Below, in pieces: positions 9,471 to 17,760 of a stretch of 36,961 nt of DNA. Source of the stretch: Candidatus Falkowiibacteriota bacterium (GTDB taxonomy: Bacteria; Patescibacteriota; Patescibacteriia; UBA11705; JABHMO01). The first letter of the stretch is position 1. The number at the start of each line of letters is the position of its first letter. The notes beneath the pieces are model-generated. The model was given only the letters and a program-made list of their open reading frames with translations. It was not told the origin of the DNA and ran no database searches. Both the position numbers and the translations under genes were made by a program. The stretch is from positions 1 through 36,961 of the forward strand of contig JACRNX010000043.1 in assembly GCA_016214755.1 (NCBI GenBank), given 5' to 3'.

Positions 9471-10757
9471 ATGCGACTAAACGATACTGACCCGCAGATT
9501 TCAACAGCGATAAAAAACGAACTCCAGCGCCAGCAAAACGCGATCGAGCTGATCCCATCGGAAAATTTTTGTTCGCTGGCCGTGCTCGAAGCGCTAGGCA
9601 GCGTGCTGACGAATAAATACGCCGAAGGATATCCGGGCAACCGTTACTACGGAGGAACGGAAAACGTGGACACAGTAGAGGACTTGGCGCGCGCGCGGGC
9701 GAAACAATTATTTGGCGCCGAGCACGTGAACGTTCAGCCGCTTTCCGGCGCGCCGGCCAATCTCGCCGCCTATTTCGCTCTTCTAAATCCCGGGGATACG
9801 ATTTTGGGAATGGATTTGTCGCACGGCGGCCATTTAACCCACGGCCATCCAGTAACAATCATGGCCAAACTTTTTAATTTTATCCGTTACAAAACTGATC
9901 GAACGTCTGGACTGATTGATTACGACAATCTGCGGCAGATGGCGCGCGAAAACAAGCCAAAGCTGATTCTCGTCGGTTATTCCGCTTATTCGCGTGAAAT
10001 CAATTATGAAAAAATTAAAGAAATCGCGGATGAAGTCAACGCTTATACCATGGCTGACATCGCCCACATCGCGGGACTGATTTGCGCCGGACTAATGAAC
10101 AATCCAGTGCCGCTTTTCGACGTGGTTACCACGACCACGCACAAAACATTGCGCGGGCCGCGCGGCGGCATGATTATGTGCAAAGCGAAATGGGCAAAAC
10201 AAATTGACAAGACCGTTTTCCCCGGCTTGCAGGGCGGCCCGCACATGCACAATATCGCCGCCAAAGCCGTTGCTTTCAAGGAAGCGCTCGAACCGTCGTT
10301 TAAAAATTACGCCGAGCAAATAATGAAAAACGCCAAGGCATTCGAAAAGCGGCTCAAAGAACACGAGTTCACCATTATGTTCGGTGCGACGGACAATCAC
10401 CTTTTGCTGATTGACTTAACGAATAAAGGGCTGACCGGCAAACAAGCGCAGATAACGCTGGACGCGGTTCAGATAACCTGCAATAAGAATATGATTCCCG
10501 ACGACCCGAGAAACCCAATGGACCCGTCCGGCATCCGTTTAGGCACGCCGGCCATGACCACTCGCGGGTTTATCGAAAGCGACTTTGAACTCATCGCCGA
10601 CTTAATCAACGAAACATTATCTAATCCGGACGATTTGGAATCGCGCGAAAACGTCAAGAAACAAATCATGGAACTAACCAAAAAATATCCGCTCTATCCG
10701 GAGTTAACAACAATCCAACGTACTGATTTGGCAGGGCGAGCCCTCTTGTCACCCTGA
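9471..10757 (+). CDS. glyA: Serine hydroxymethyltransferase
   Basis: [48 protein letters not shown]. Confidence 0.97.
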   Translation: MRLNDTDPQISTAIKNELQRQQNAIELIPSENFCSLAVLEALGSVLTNKYAEGYPGNRYYGGTENVDTVEDLARARAKQLFGAEHVNVQPLSGAPANLAAYFALLNPGDTILGMDLSHGGHLTHGHPVTIMAKLFNFIRYKTDRTSGLIDYDNLRQMARENKPKLILVGYSAYSREINYEKIKEIADEVNAYTMADIAHIAGLICAGLMNNPVPLFDVVTTTTHKTLRGPRGGMIMCKAKWAKQIDKTVFPGLQGGPHMHNIAAKAVAFKEALEPSFKNYAEQIMKNAKAFEKRLKEHEFTIMFGATDNHLLLIDLTNKGLTGKQAQITLDAVQITCNKNMIPDDPRNPMDPSGIRLGTPAMTTRGFIESDFELIADLINETLSNPDDLESRENVKKQIMELTKKYPLYPELTTIQRTDLAGRALLSP

Positions 10758-10865
10758 GGTGTCATCCTTCGAGGCTCGCCCCGCAAAATGCGGGGCGAGC
10801 CTCGAAGGATCGAAGGGCGACAAAATCCTTCGTCTGTCATGGTTCGAGAGCCTCACCATGACAAG
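10748..10865 (+). repeat. Composite palindromic repeat between glyA and folD
   Basis: Perfect 21-bp stem ATCCTTCGAGGCTCGCCCCGC / GCGGGGCGAGCCTCGAAGGAT; 3' part shared with 14750-14845. Confidence 0.85.
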
Positions 10866-10880
10866 ATTAACGCCATCACA

Positions 10881-11714
10881 ATGCCTGATAAAAACAAAAT
10901 CCTCGACGGAAAAACGTTGAGTGAAAAAATAATCAAAAAACTCGCCAAAGAAATAAAAAAAATGCCGCGCAAACCTGGCTTGGCGGCGATTTTAATCGGC
11001 GACGACCAGAGTTCGCATCTTTACGTCAAACTGAAAAAACAGGCCTGCGAAAAATGCGAGATTAATTTTCATTATTATTATTTCGAAAGCGACTGTTCGG
11101 AGGAAGAGATTATCAAAGCGATAAACTTTCTCAATCGCGACGATGACATCTACGGCATCTTAATCCAACTCCCTCTGCCGGAAAAATTCCATACAGACAA
11201 TATCATCAGCGCCATTGCGCCGGAAAAAGACGTGGACGGTCTGCGCCCAAAAAATTTGCATCAACCTCTGGCCGCCTACCCAACCATTGTCTCACCACTC
11301 GTTCTCGGCATCGTTGAATTGATTAAATCAACCAGGGAAAAAATTGAAAATAAAAAAATAACCATTCTCTGCAACCATAAAATATTCGGCGAGCAGTTTC
11401 ATGGCTTCTACGGCGCTGACAATGAAATCAAAATTTTGACGGCAAACGACGCGAATTTTGAGCAGGAATTAACATCCGCCGACATTCTCATTGTCGCCAT
11501 CGGCAAACCGAAATTCATCACTGAAAAAATGATAAAAAAAGACGCCATCATTATTGACGCCGGCATAAATAAAATTGACGGAAAAGTTGTGGGCGATGTT
11601 GATTTCGAAAACGTTTTGGAAAAAGTAAAATTCATCTCGCCCGTGCCGGGCGGCGTCGGGCCAATGACTATTGCCATGCTTTTGCGAAACCTAATAAAAC
11701 TTCCTTTAAAATAG
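10881..11714 (+). CDS. folD: FolD-like methylenetetrahydrofolate dehydrogenase/cyclohydrolase with divergent dinucleotide-binding motif
   Basis: SSHLYVKLKKQAC, EKDVDGLRPKN, SPVPGGVGPMTIAMLL; ATG 10881 is likelier than the predicted 10788. Confidence 0.88.
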   Translation: MPDKNKILDGKTLSEKIIKKLAKEIKKMPRKPGLAAILIGDDQSSHLYVKLKKQACEKCEINFHYYYFESDCSEEEIIKAINFLNRDDDIYGILIQLPLPEKFHTDNIISAIAPEKDVDGLRPKNLHQPLAAYPTIVSPLVLGIVELIKSTREKIENKKITILCNHKIFGEQFHGFYGADNEIKILTANDANFEQELTSADILIVAIGKPKFITEKMIKKDAIIIDAGINKIDGKVVGDVDFENVLEKVKFISPVPGGVGPMTIAMLLRNLIKLPLK

Positions 11715-12086
11715 TTAAGCCGAACCAGCGCTGGGTTCGGCTTATGATTGTGAGTCCATCAGAACTGAAACTTCAACTTTGGACGGACTCACACATTGAC
11801 TCGCTTTTAAAACGGAGGAGCTCTCGCCATTCTCTCTCCATTTATCTATGCGCAATCTTCGCGCGCACGACGATGATGGCACTCCATCTTTTCAACCCCT
11901 GCTTTCATGCTGTGCCCGCAGGGACGGGGCACTCAAATTGTCAGCAGTCGAGAGTCATTCGTGGTCCCCCCTTTTTTAATCACCAAGAATGCGGTTCCTG
12001 CTAACTTGCCATGGAATTTCCATGGACTTTCCCTTGCGAATTGGAAAGGAACGCCTATATGCGTTCCTTACAAATCCGCATTAGGC
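11706..12086 (-). ncRNA. Candidate structured ncRNA (~380 nt), family unknown
   Basis: TTGACG-N17-TATAAT promoter, 3' hairpin, several stem-loops, no convincing ORF. Confidence 0.6.
11717..11743. terminator. Stem-loop terminator, usable from folD (+) and the ncRNA candidate (-)
   Basis: AAGCCGAACC-AGCGCT-GGGTTCGGCTT. Confidence 0.7.
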
Positions 12087-12092
12087 AAACGT

Positions 12093-12121
12093 ATTATATC
12101 AAAGAAAATGTAAACCGTCAA
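12093..12121 (-). promoter_or_regulatory. Sigma70-type promoter for the 11706-12086 candidate
   Basis: Minus strand TTGACG (12121-12116), 17-nt spacer, TATAAT (12098-12093). Confidence 0.75.
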
Positions 12122-12384
12122 GCGTATATTCTTGGCTAATTTAAGACACGAATATAATCACAACTTATCCAGATATTTGGCTTGCTTTAATGCAAAAATC
12201 GAATTAAGATGAACTTAAAGAAACACTATAGCACTAAAACACTAAAGCACTGTAAAAGGGAACGCACGGACGCGAAGCGAGGTCATCTATTTGTAGCATT
12301 TGTAGTGATGAGCTTGCCCTGAGCTTGTCGAAGGGTAATTTGTAGCCGATACGAGTTTCTACATTTTTCATTGTTACTTTTGTC

Positions 12385-13755
12385 ATGCCTAAAGACATTG
12401 ACTTATTAAAATTGCCGCCGCAAAACATTGAAGCAGAGCAGTCCTTGCTCGGCGCGCTTTTGATTGATAAAAAGGCGTTTGACAGAATCGCCGACATCGT
12501 TGAGCCGGATGATTTTTACCGAGACGCGCATCGTTTCATTTTCGAAACAATGCAAAATTTGTACACCAAACAGGAACCGATTGACATTTTAACCGTCGCC
12601 AACGCGCTGGAAGAAAAAAATCAAATTGAAAAAATCGGCGGCCGCAGCTACCTCGCCTCCCTCGCCCACCTCGTGCCGACCGCCAGCCACGTTGTTCAAT
12701 ACGGTCAAATCATAAAAAAGAAAGCCACCTTGCGCCGATTGCAGGGCGTTTCTGCGGAAATCGCCGAACTCTGCGATCACGAGCAAGAAGAAATAGACAC
12801 TCTGCTCGATTCAGCTGAACAAAAACTCTTTTCGGTCTCGCAACGTTTTCTGAAACAATCTTTTATTTCCATCAGCAATATCCTCGGCGAGACATTCGAC
12901 CGCATTGACGAACTGCACAAAAGCAGCGGCAAATTGCGCGGCGTGCCGACCGGTTTTTCTGATTTGGACAACTTGCTGGCTGGCCTGCAAAAATCGGATT
13001 TAATTATTCTCGCCGCCCGGCCATCTGTCGGCAAAACGTCTCTGGCGCTCGACATCGTTCGCCTAGTGGCGGTCAAGGCGCGCGTGCCAATCGGGATTTT
13101 CAGTTTGGAAATGTCAAAAGAACAATTGGTTGACCGCCTGCTTTGCGCCGAAGCGAATGTTGATTTATGGAAAATGCGCACCGGCCGGCTTTCTGACCGC
13201 GAAGAAGACGATGATTTTCCGCGCATTGGCCACGCCATGGGTCTGCTGGCCGAAGCGCCGATTTTTATTGACGATTCTGCCTCGCTCAATGTGATGGAAA
13301 TCAGAACTAAAGCGCGACGGCTGAAAGCCGAGCGCGACCTCGGACTGATTGTTATTGATTATCTGCAACTGATGGAATCGCGCGCTGACGTGGAAAATCG
13401 CGTGCAAGCCGTGGCGGAAATCACCCGCTCGTTAAAAGGCATTGCCCGCGAACTTGACATACCGGTACTCGCGCTCTCCCAGTTGTCTCGGGCGGTGGAA
13501 ATGTGCAAACCCGCGATTCCCAAACTGGCGAACCTGCGCGAATCCGGTTCAATCGAACAAGACGCGGATGTCGTTTTATTTATTTATCGCAAAGCGGCTG
13601 ACCGCAATTACCGAATCGAAGAACTGACGGCGCAAGAGCGGCATCTGGCGGAAATCCATATCGCCAAACACCGCAACGGACCGACCGGGTTGGTCAAATT
13701 ATTTTTTGACGAACAGCGCGCCAGCTTCCGCAGTTTGGATAAAAATTTTTCTTAG
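12385..13755 (+). CDS. dnaB: Replicative DNA helicase DnaB
   Basis: PPQNIEAEQSLLGALL, LIILAARPSVGKTSLALDI, GLIVIDYLQLM, LANLRESGSIEQDADVVLFIYR. Confidence 0.97.
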   Translation: MPKDIDLLKLPPQNIEAEQSLLGALLIDKKAFDRIADIVEPDDFYRDAHRFIFETMQNLYTKQEPIDILTVANALEEKNQIEKIGGRSYLASLAHLVPTASHVVQYGQIIKKKATLRRLQGVSAEIAELCDHEQEEIDTLLDSAEQKLFSVSQRFLKQSFISISNILGETFDRIDELHKSSGKLRGVPTGFSDLDNLLAGLQKSDLIILAARPSVGKTSLALDIVRLVAVKARVPIGIFSLEMSKEQLVDRLLCAEANVDLWKMRTGRLSDREEDDDFPRIGHAMGLLAEAPIFIDDSASLNVMEIRTKARRLKAERDLGLIVIDYLQLMESRADVENRVQAVAEITRSLKGIARELDIPVLALSQLSRAVEMCKPAIPKLANLRESGSIEQDADVVLFIYRKAADRNYRIEELTAQERHLAEIHIAKHRNGPTGLVKLFFDEQRASFRSLDKNFS

Positions 13756-13775
13756 TTCTTCGTGTATTCTTTTTT

Positions 13776-13894
13776 GTCATTGCGAGGAGCCCCGACGTAC
13801 GTCGGTGCAACAAAGCAATCCCAGCGCCTATAGTCTCGAGATTGCGGAGTTTATTCCGAGCTTACCGAGGGATCGTCTAACTCCTCGCAATGAC
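13776..13894. repeat. Large composite palindrome of the GTCATTGCGAGGAG...CTCCTCGCAATGAC type
   Basis: Terminal arms complementary; shares CAATCCCAGC..CTATAGTCTCGAGATTGC with 17624-17719. Confidence 0.85.
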
Positions 13895-13988
13895 GGTGCC
13901 GCTTCGCTCTCCAACTTTCAAATTGAAAGTCACCCTTCGAAGCAAACCGTCTTAAAAAATCTTTGACTTCTCCCCTAAATCACCCAAA

Positions 13989-14594
13989 ATGAACAACGAA
14001 CAGTCAATTACAAACAAACTGATTAACGCCTTTTCCGCTTTGCCCGGCGTCGGCCGCAAAACCGCCGAACGTTTTGTTTTTTTCCTGCTCAAACAGCCGA
14101 AAGAATTCCTTGAAAATTTCGGCGCCGACCTGAAAGAATTGCCAAATCACAATTTCTTCTGCCCGCAGTGCTTTAACTATTCAGAAGCGCGGACCGTCTG
14201 CCCCGTCTGCGCTGATTCAAAACGCGACCGCGCGGCCATCTGCGTCGTGGAAAACTTTCACGACCTGAACGTTATCGAAGCGACCAAAGAATACAACGGA
14301 CTTTATCATTGCCTCGGCGGAAAAATTGATCCGCCGGAAGGAATCACGCCGGACAAACTCCGCGTCAAAGAATTGCTCGAACGAATCCAAAATGATCATA
14401 TTCAAGAAGTCATCCTCGCTTTGAATCCTGATTTAAGCGGCGAAGGCACGATTATTTATCTGAAAAAAATATTGGCGCCGCTCAACGTGAAAATTTCATT
14501 GCTCGCGCGCGGCCTGCCGATGGGCGGCGAAATCGAATACGCGGACGAAGTGACGCTGGCCAACGCCATTAAAGGACGGAGAATTCTAAATTAA
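13989..14594 (+). CDS. recR: Recombination protein RecR
   Basis: LPGVGRKTAERFVFFLL, CPQCFNYSEARTVCPVC, ICVVE, Toprim region. Confidence 0.96.
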   Translation: MNNEQSITNKLINAFSALPGVGRKTAERFVFFLLKQPKEFLENFGADLKELPNHNFFCPQCFNYSEARTVCPVCADSKRDRAAICVVENFHDLNVIEATKEYNGLYHCLGGKIDPPEGITPDKLRVKELLERIQNDHIQEVILALNPDLSGEGTIIYLKKILAPLNVKISLLARGLPMGGEIEYADEVTLANAIKGRRILN

Positions 14595-14647
14595 CGTATA
14601 TACACACCTTTTTCGCTCGTCCATAATTCGTATCCATTGCTATAAAA

Positions 14648-14845
14648 CATGTATATCACGGGGTCTGGGGCACTTCGTCGGAGTTTATCCTGAGCCCCGC
14701 AGGATGCGGGGTCGAAGGGCTCAGTGTAAATTCCGCCCGCCCCTTTTGTCACCCTGAGGAATGTCACCCTGAGGTACTCGAAGGGCTCTCGAAGGGCGAC
14801 AAAATTTTTCGTTTGTCATGGTTCGAGAGCCTCACCATGACAAAA
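14648..14845 (+). repeat. Composite repeat block downstream of recR
   Basis: TATATCACGGGGTCTGGGGCACTTCG...CTCAGTGTAAATTCCGC recurs at 17559-17611; CGAAGGGCGACAAAATyyTTCGTyTGTCATGGTTCGAGAGCCTCACCATGACAA recurs at 10811-10865. Confidence 0.85.
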
Positions 14846-14864
14846 ACATTTCTCAGCGCTTTTT

Positions 14865-14928
14865 GGCTACTTTTTGCCTGCCCTAAACCGGAGAGAATCG
14901 ACTGGTTTAGGGGCGCTAAAAAGTAGCC
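14865..14928. repeat. Long inverted repeat
   Basis: GGCTACTTTTT..CCCTAAACC ... GGTTTAGGG..AAAAAGTAGCC. Confidence 0.75.
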
Positions 14929-14970
14929 CTTCGAAGAACCAGCTTGTAAAGCAAAAACTGCCTTAGAAAT

Positions 14971-15010
14971 AAACAAAAAGCCACAGGTTAATGAACCCTG
15001 TGGTTTCTTT
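14971..15010. terminator. Rho-independent terminator, apparently bidirectional
   Basis: CCACAGG-TTAATGAAC-CCTGTGG with A-rich left and T-rich right flanks. Confidence 0.8.
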
Positions 15011-15013
15011 ATG

Positions 15014-15481
15014 TTAGACCGCTTCCGTTGGAACGCGTTCTTCCGCGAAACGATCAGCGATGTCCTCAAAACGTTCTCGAATGTGAGCCGCCACCGCTGG
15101 ATCTTCAACTTCCGCGACAATCGGTTCGATTTCCACCGGCAATATGCCAAGGCAATCGAAAACTATATCTACCACATCGCGTGGAATGGGCAATCGCGCC
15201 CTCTTCCACCCTTTGCCCGGAACTTCAACGTAATCAATTACCCAATCCTTCATTATCAAATCCACGAACATGGCATTCCGATGCGCTTTCGTATCTTTGC
15301 CAAAAGTAAGTATCTTGACGATTCGAACGCGATCTTCCTTTGAATCAAGATCATCCTCGACATCGTGCACTTCCTTATCATCCGAACGCCGCGTAACATT
15401 AATGAAGTTTTGATCGCTCTCAACGAACCTTGATAGCCGCTCGAAATTTTCCGGCCGGATATTATTGAATTTCGCAATCAT
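15014..15481 (-). CDS. Hypothetical protein
   Basis: 155-aa ORF with SD (GGAGAAGCGCGATG) and downstream terminator. Confidence 0.7.
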   Translation of the reverse strand: MIAKFNNIRPENFERLSRFVESDQNFINVTRRSDDKEVHDVEDDLDSKEDRVRIVKILTFGKDTKAHRNAMFVDLIMKDWVIDYVEVPGKGWKRARLPIPRDVVDIVFDCLGILPVEIEPIVAEVEDPAVAAHIRERFEDIADRFAEERVPTEAV

Positions 15482-15522
15482 CGCGCTTCTCCTTTGCGGG
15501 CGGTTGGTTGTTGTTTTTTTTA

Positions 15523-15846
15523 TCAGCTGATTTTAATGATCTTTACTTTCGTGTATGGCTGGCGATGGCCGACATTGCGGCGATAATGCCCTTTTCTTTT
15601 GAATTTAATCACTGATATTTTTTTATCTCTCGCCTGCTCGATAATTTCACCTTCAACTTTTTCATCTTTGATAAAATGATCGCCGATCTGAATTTTATCT
15701 CCCTTTTCATTAGTCAACAACAAAACATTGCTAAAAATTATTTTTTCTCCTTGCTTGCTATTTAATTTTTCAATTTTAATCACCTGATCTTTTCGAACTT
15801 GATATTGTTTTCCGCCAGTGGCGATGACCGCTATATCCATATTCAT
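15523..15846 (-). CDS. rplU: 50S ribosomal protein L21
   Basis: AVIATGGKQYQVRKDQVIKIEKL ... KFKRKGHYRRNVGHRQPYTKVKI. Confidence 0.95.
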   Translation of the reverse strand: MNMDIAVIATGGKQYQVRKDQVIKIEKLNSKQGEKIIFSNVLLLTNEKGDKIQIGDHFIKDEKVEGEIIEQARDKKISVIKFKRKGHYRRNVGHRQPYTKVKIIKIS

Positions 15847-15936
15847 GAACGCGTTTTTTGGTAACGCGCTTTTAAGGGGAAACGAAAATTTTTATTCCCT
15901 GCTTTATCTGAATCTAATGATATTAAATTTTTTCGA

Positions 15937-17049
15937 TTAAGTCAAGCCCATTCCATTCAATTTTTTCCTTCTAAATAAATACGCTAAAATTAGCAGGAAA
16001 ATAATCAATGCCACGATCGCGATCAACAACAGTGCCATGTTTATCTCCTGCAAATAATAAGCGATAATGCCAAAAATTACGGCCATTGAATAAAAAAACA
16101 ATACTGCTCTTTTGACCGAGAAACCAGCTTCAAGCAATCGGTGATGGAGATGCTGGCGGTCAGCGGATAGAAACGGCGATTTTTTCCCAATCATTCTGCG
16201 CGCGATCGTCCACAAGACATCAAGAACTGGAATGCTCATCAGCATCAAAGTGACGCCGACTTTACTGCCGCTGACGATGGAAAGCGCGCCGAGCAAAAAA
16301 CCAGCCATTGTGCTGCCGCCTTCGCCAAAAAAAATCGAGGCCGGATGGAAATTAAATACCAAAAATCCGGCAAAAATTCCGACAATAATTATCGCCAGCA
16401 GAGCGACGTCATATTGCACGATTTCGCCTTTATTCAAACTCGTCAGAAACACGAAAACGCCGCCAATGACGGCCATGCCCGAAACCAAACCATCTAAACC
16501 GTCCAGCAATTTGGTCGTGTACATCATCGCCAATAACCAAAAGAAAGTGAAAAAATCAGCGAGCAAAGTTATTTTATACGGAAAACCATGGTACCAAAAA
16601 AGCGTGTATTGATATTCATCAAGATAAACCAAGCCCTGGCCGAAAGGATTAGTAATCCAATCAATGCCGATGCCGCAGATAATCACGCTGGCGATGGCGC
16701 CGATTGGCCAGATAATTTGCCACTTTGGCTTCAAGTCATATTTATCATCGAGAAACCCGCCGATAAGCAAAAATATCGTGCCGATAGAAATGCCGAATAA
16801 GTTGCGCAGAGTAATCGTGTCGCCGGTTAAATTCTTGGTGACTAAAGCGTAAAAAAGCAAAAGCGCGTTAAAAACGAAAAAGATCGCCAACCCGCCGAGC
16901 AATGGCGTCGGTTTTTTGTGAACTTTTCGTTCGCGGTCAGGATAATCAATAACTTTCAATTTTCTGGCAAGCCAAATAACAGCCGGAACAATCAAGAGCG
17001 ACAGTAAAAACGACAATCCTAAAGCGATGATATAATCATAGCTGTTCAT
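15937..17049 (-). CDS. Glycosyltransferase family 4 (WecA/TagO-like polyprenyl-phosphate sugar-1-P transferase)
   Basis: Multi-TM; DYPDRERKVHKKPTPLLGGLAIF, LLDGLDGLVSGMA, DRQHLHHRLL; start placed at internal Met (ORF extends to 17106). Confidence 0.88.
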   Translation of the reverse strand: MNSYDYIIALGLSFLLSLLIVPAVIWLARKLKVIDYPDRERKVHKKPTPLLGGLAIFFVFNALLLFYALVTKNLTGDTITLRNLFGISIGTIFLLIGGFLDDKYDLKPKWQIIWPIGAIASVIICGIGIDWITNPFGQGLVYLDEYQYTLFWYHGFPYKITLLADFFTFFWLLAMMYTTKLLDGLDGLVSGMAVIGGVFVFLTSLNKGEIVQYDVALLAIIIVGIFAGFLVFNFHPASIFFGEGGSTMAGFLLGALSIVSGSKVGVTLMLMSIPVLDVLWTIARRMIGKKSPFLSADRQHLHHRLLEAGFSVKRAVLFFYSMAVIFGIIAYYLQEINMALLLIAIVALIIFLLILAYLFRRKKLNGMGLT

Positions 17050-17115
17050 AATTTTTTGGAAGCTGTCTCCTTTTTCAAGTTTAGCTGAATTCAATTGATT
17101 TGACAAATTACGGTA

Positions 17116-17144
17116 TTGACTTTCCTGACACGATTTGCTATTAT
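17116..17144 (+). promoter_or_regulatory. Sigma70-type promoter for the 17194 small ORF
   Basis: TTGACT-N17-TATTAT. Confidence 0.7.
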
Positions 17145-17193
17145 TAAACTTCTGTTCTTTTCACTTTAATAGACGGCAAGAAAAGGAGGAATA

Positions 17194-17466
17194 GTGATGT
17201 GGATAATAATTTCACTGGCAATCAGCAATCGGTTAGCGTTGCTAATTATTTACTTGACGACGAACTTCATGGAAAAAGCGTTCAGCGGCTGGTTCTGGCC
17301 GCTGTTGGGCTCGCTCTTCATGCCGTGGACAACTCTCTGGTGCGTCTATGTTCTCAACAACAACGGCTTCACTGACTGGCGGACATTAATTCTCTTTAGC
17401 TGTATAGTCGCTGATTTGGCGCCATATCTAACGGCAATTATGCCGGCAACGCAAACGCGCAAATAA
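17194..17466 (+). CDS. Small membrane protein, hypothetical
   Basis: 90 aa, hydrophobic; SD AAGGAGG; promoter upstream and terminator downstream. Confidence 0.7.
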   Translation: MMWIIISLAISNRLALLIIYLTTNFMEKAFSGWFWPLLGSLFMPWTTLWCVYVLNNNGFTDWRTLILFSCIVADLAPYLTAIMPATQTRK

Positions 17467-17479
17467 CTTTCTTCAAAAT

Positions 17480-17511
17480 AAGACAGACCAAACGCGGCCT
17501 GTCTTTTCTTT
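17480..17511 (+). terminator. Rho-independent terminator
   Basis: AAGACAG-accaaacgcggc-CTGTCTT then TTCTTTT. Confidence 0.8.
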
Positions 17512-17558
17512 TAACTTTGATTAACGTCTTGTCTTTAATTCGTATTTTTTACTTTTAA

Positions 17559-17611
17559 CATATGCATATCACGGGATCTTGGGCACTTCGATATACTCAG
17601 TGTAAATTCCG
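17559..17611 (+). repeat. Short version of the composite repeat at 14648
   Basis: CATATCACGGGATCTTGGGCACTTCG-atata-CTCAGTGTAAATTCCGC. Confidence 0.8.
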
Positions 17612-17623
17612 CTTCGCCTTCTT

Positions 17624-17719
17624 GTCGTTGCGAGGAGCCCCGACGGACGTCGGGGCGACGAAGCAATCCCAGCATCTATAGTCTCGAGATTGCTTCGTCG
17701 TTGCGCTCCTCGCAATGAC
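17624..17719. repeat. Composite palindrome, same family as 13776-13894
   Basis: GTCGTTGCGAGGAGCcccgacggacgtcgggGCGACGAAGCAATC...GATTGCTTCGTCGTTGCGCTCCTCGCAATGAC. Confidence 0.88.
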
Positions 17720-17760
17720 GGTGTCGCTCCTCCCCGACGGACGTCAAAGAGTTTCCAACG

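Noticed and set aside
10788-10880. N-terminal extension of folD in the ORF track
   Set aside because: It translates the palindromic repeat; homology begins near the ATG at 10881.
11706-12086. RNase P RNA
   Set aside because: GGAAAGTCC resembles conserved region I, but the matching 3' conserved region (ACAGAA/ACAAAA..GGCTTA context) was not found and the 5'/3' ends do not pair as expected.
11744-12113. Plus-strand ORFs of 86 and 68 aa between folD and dnaB
   Set aside because: They overlap stem-loops and palindromic repeats, mutually overlap in different frames, and have no SD.
14764-15150. 128-aa minus-strand ORF
   Set aside because: Crosses the bidirectional terminator and several repeats, and overlaps the better-supported 15014-15481 gene.
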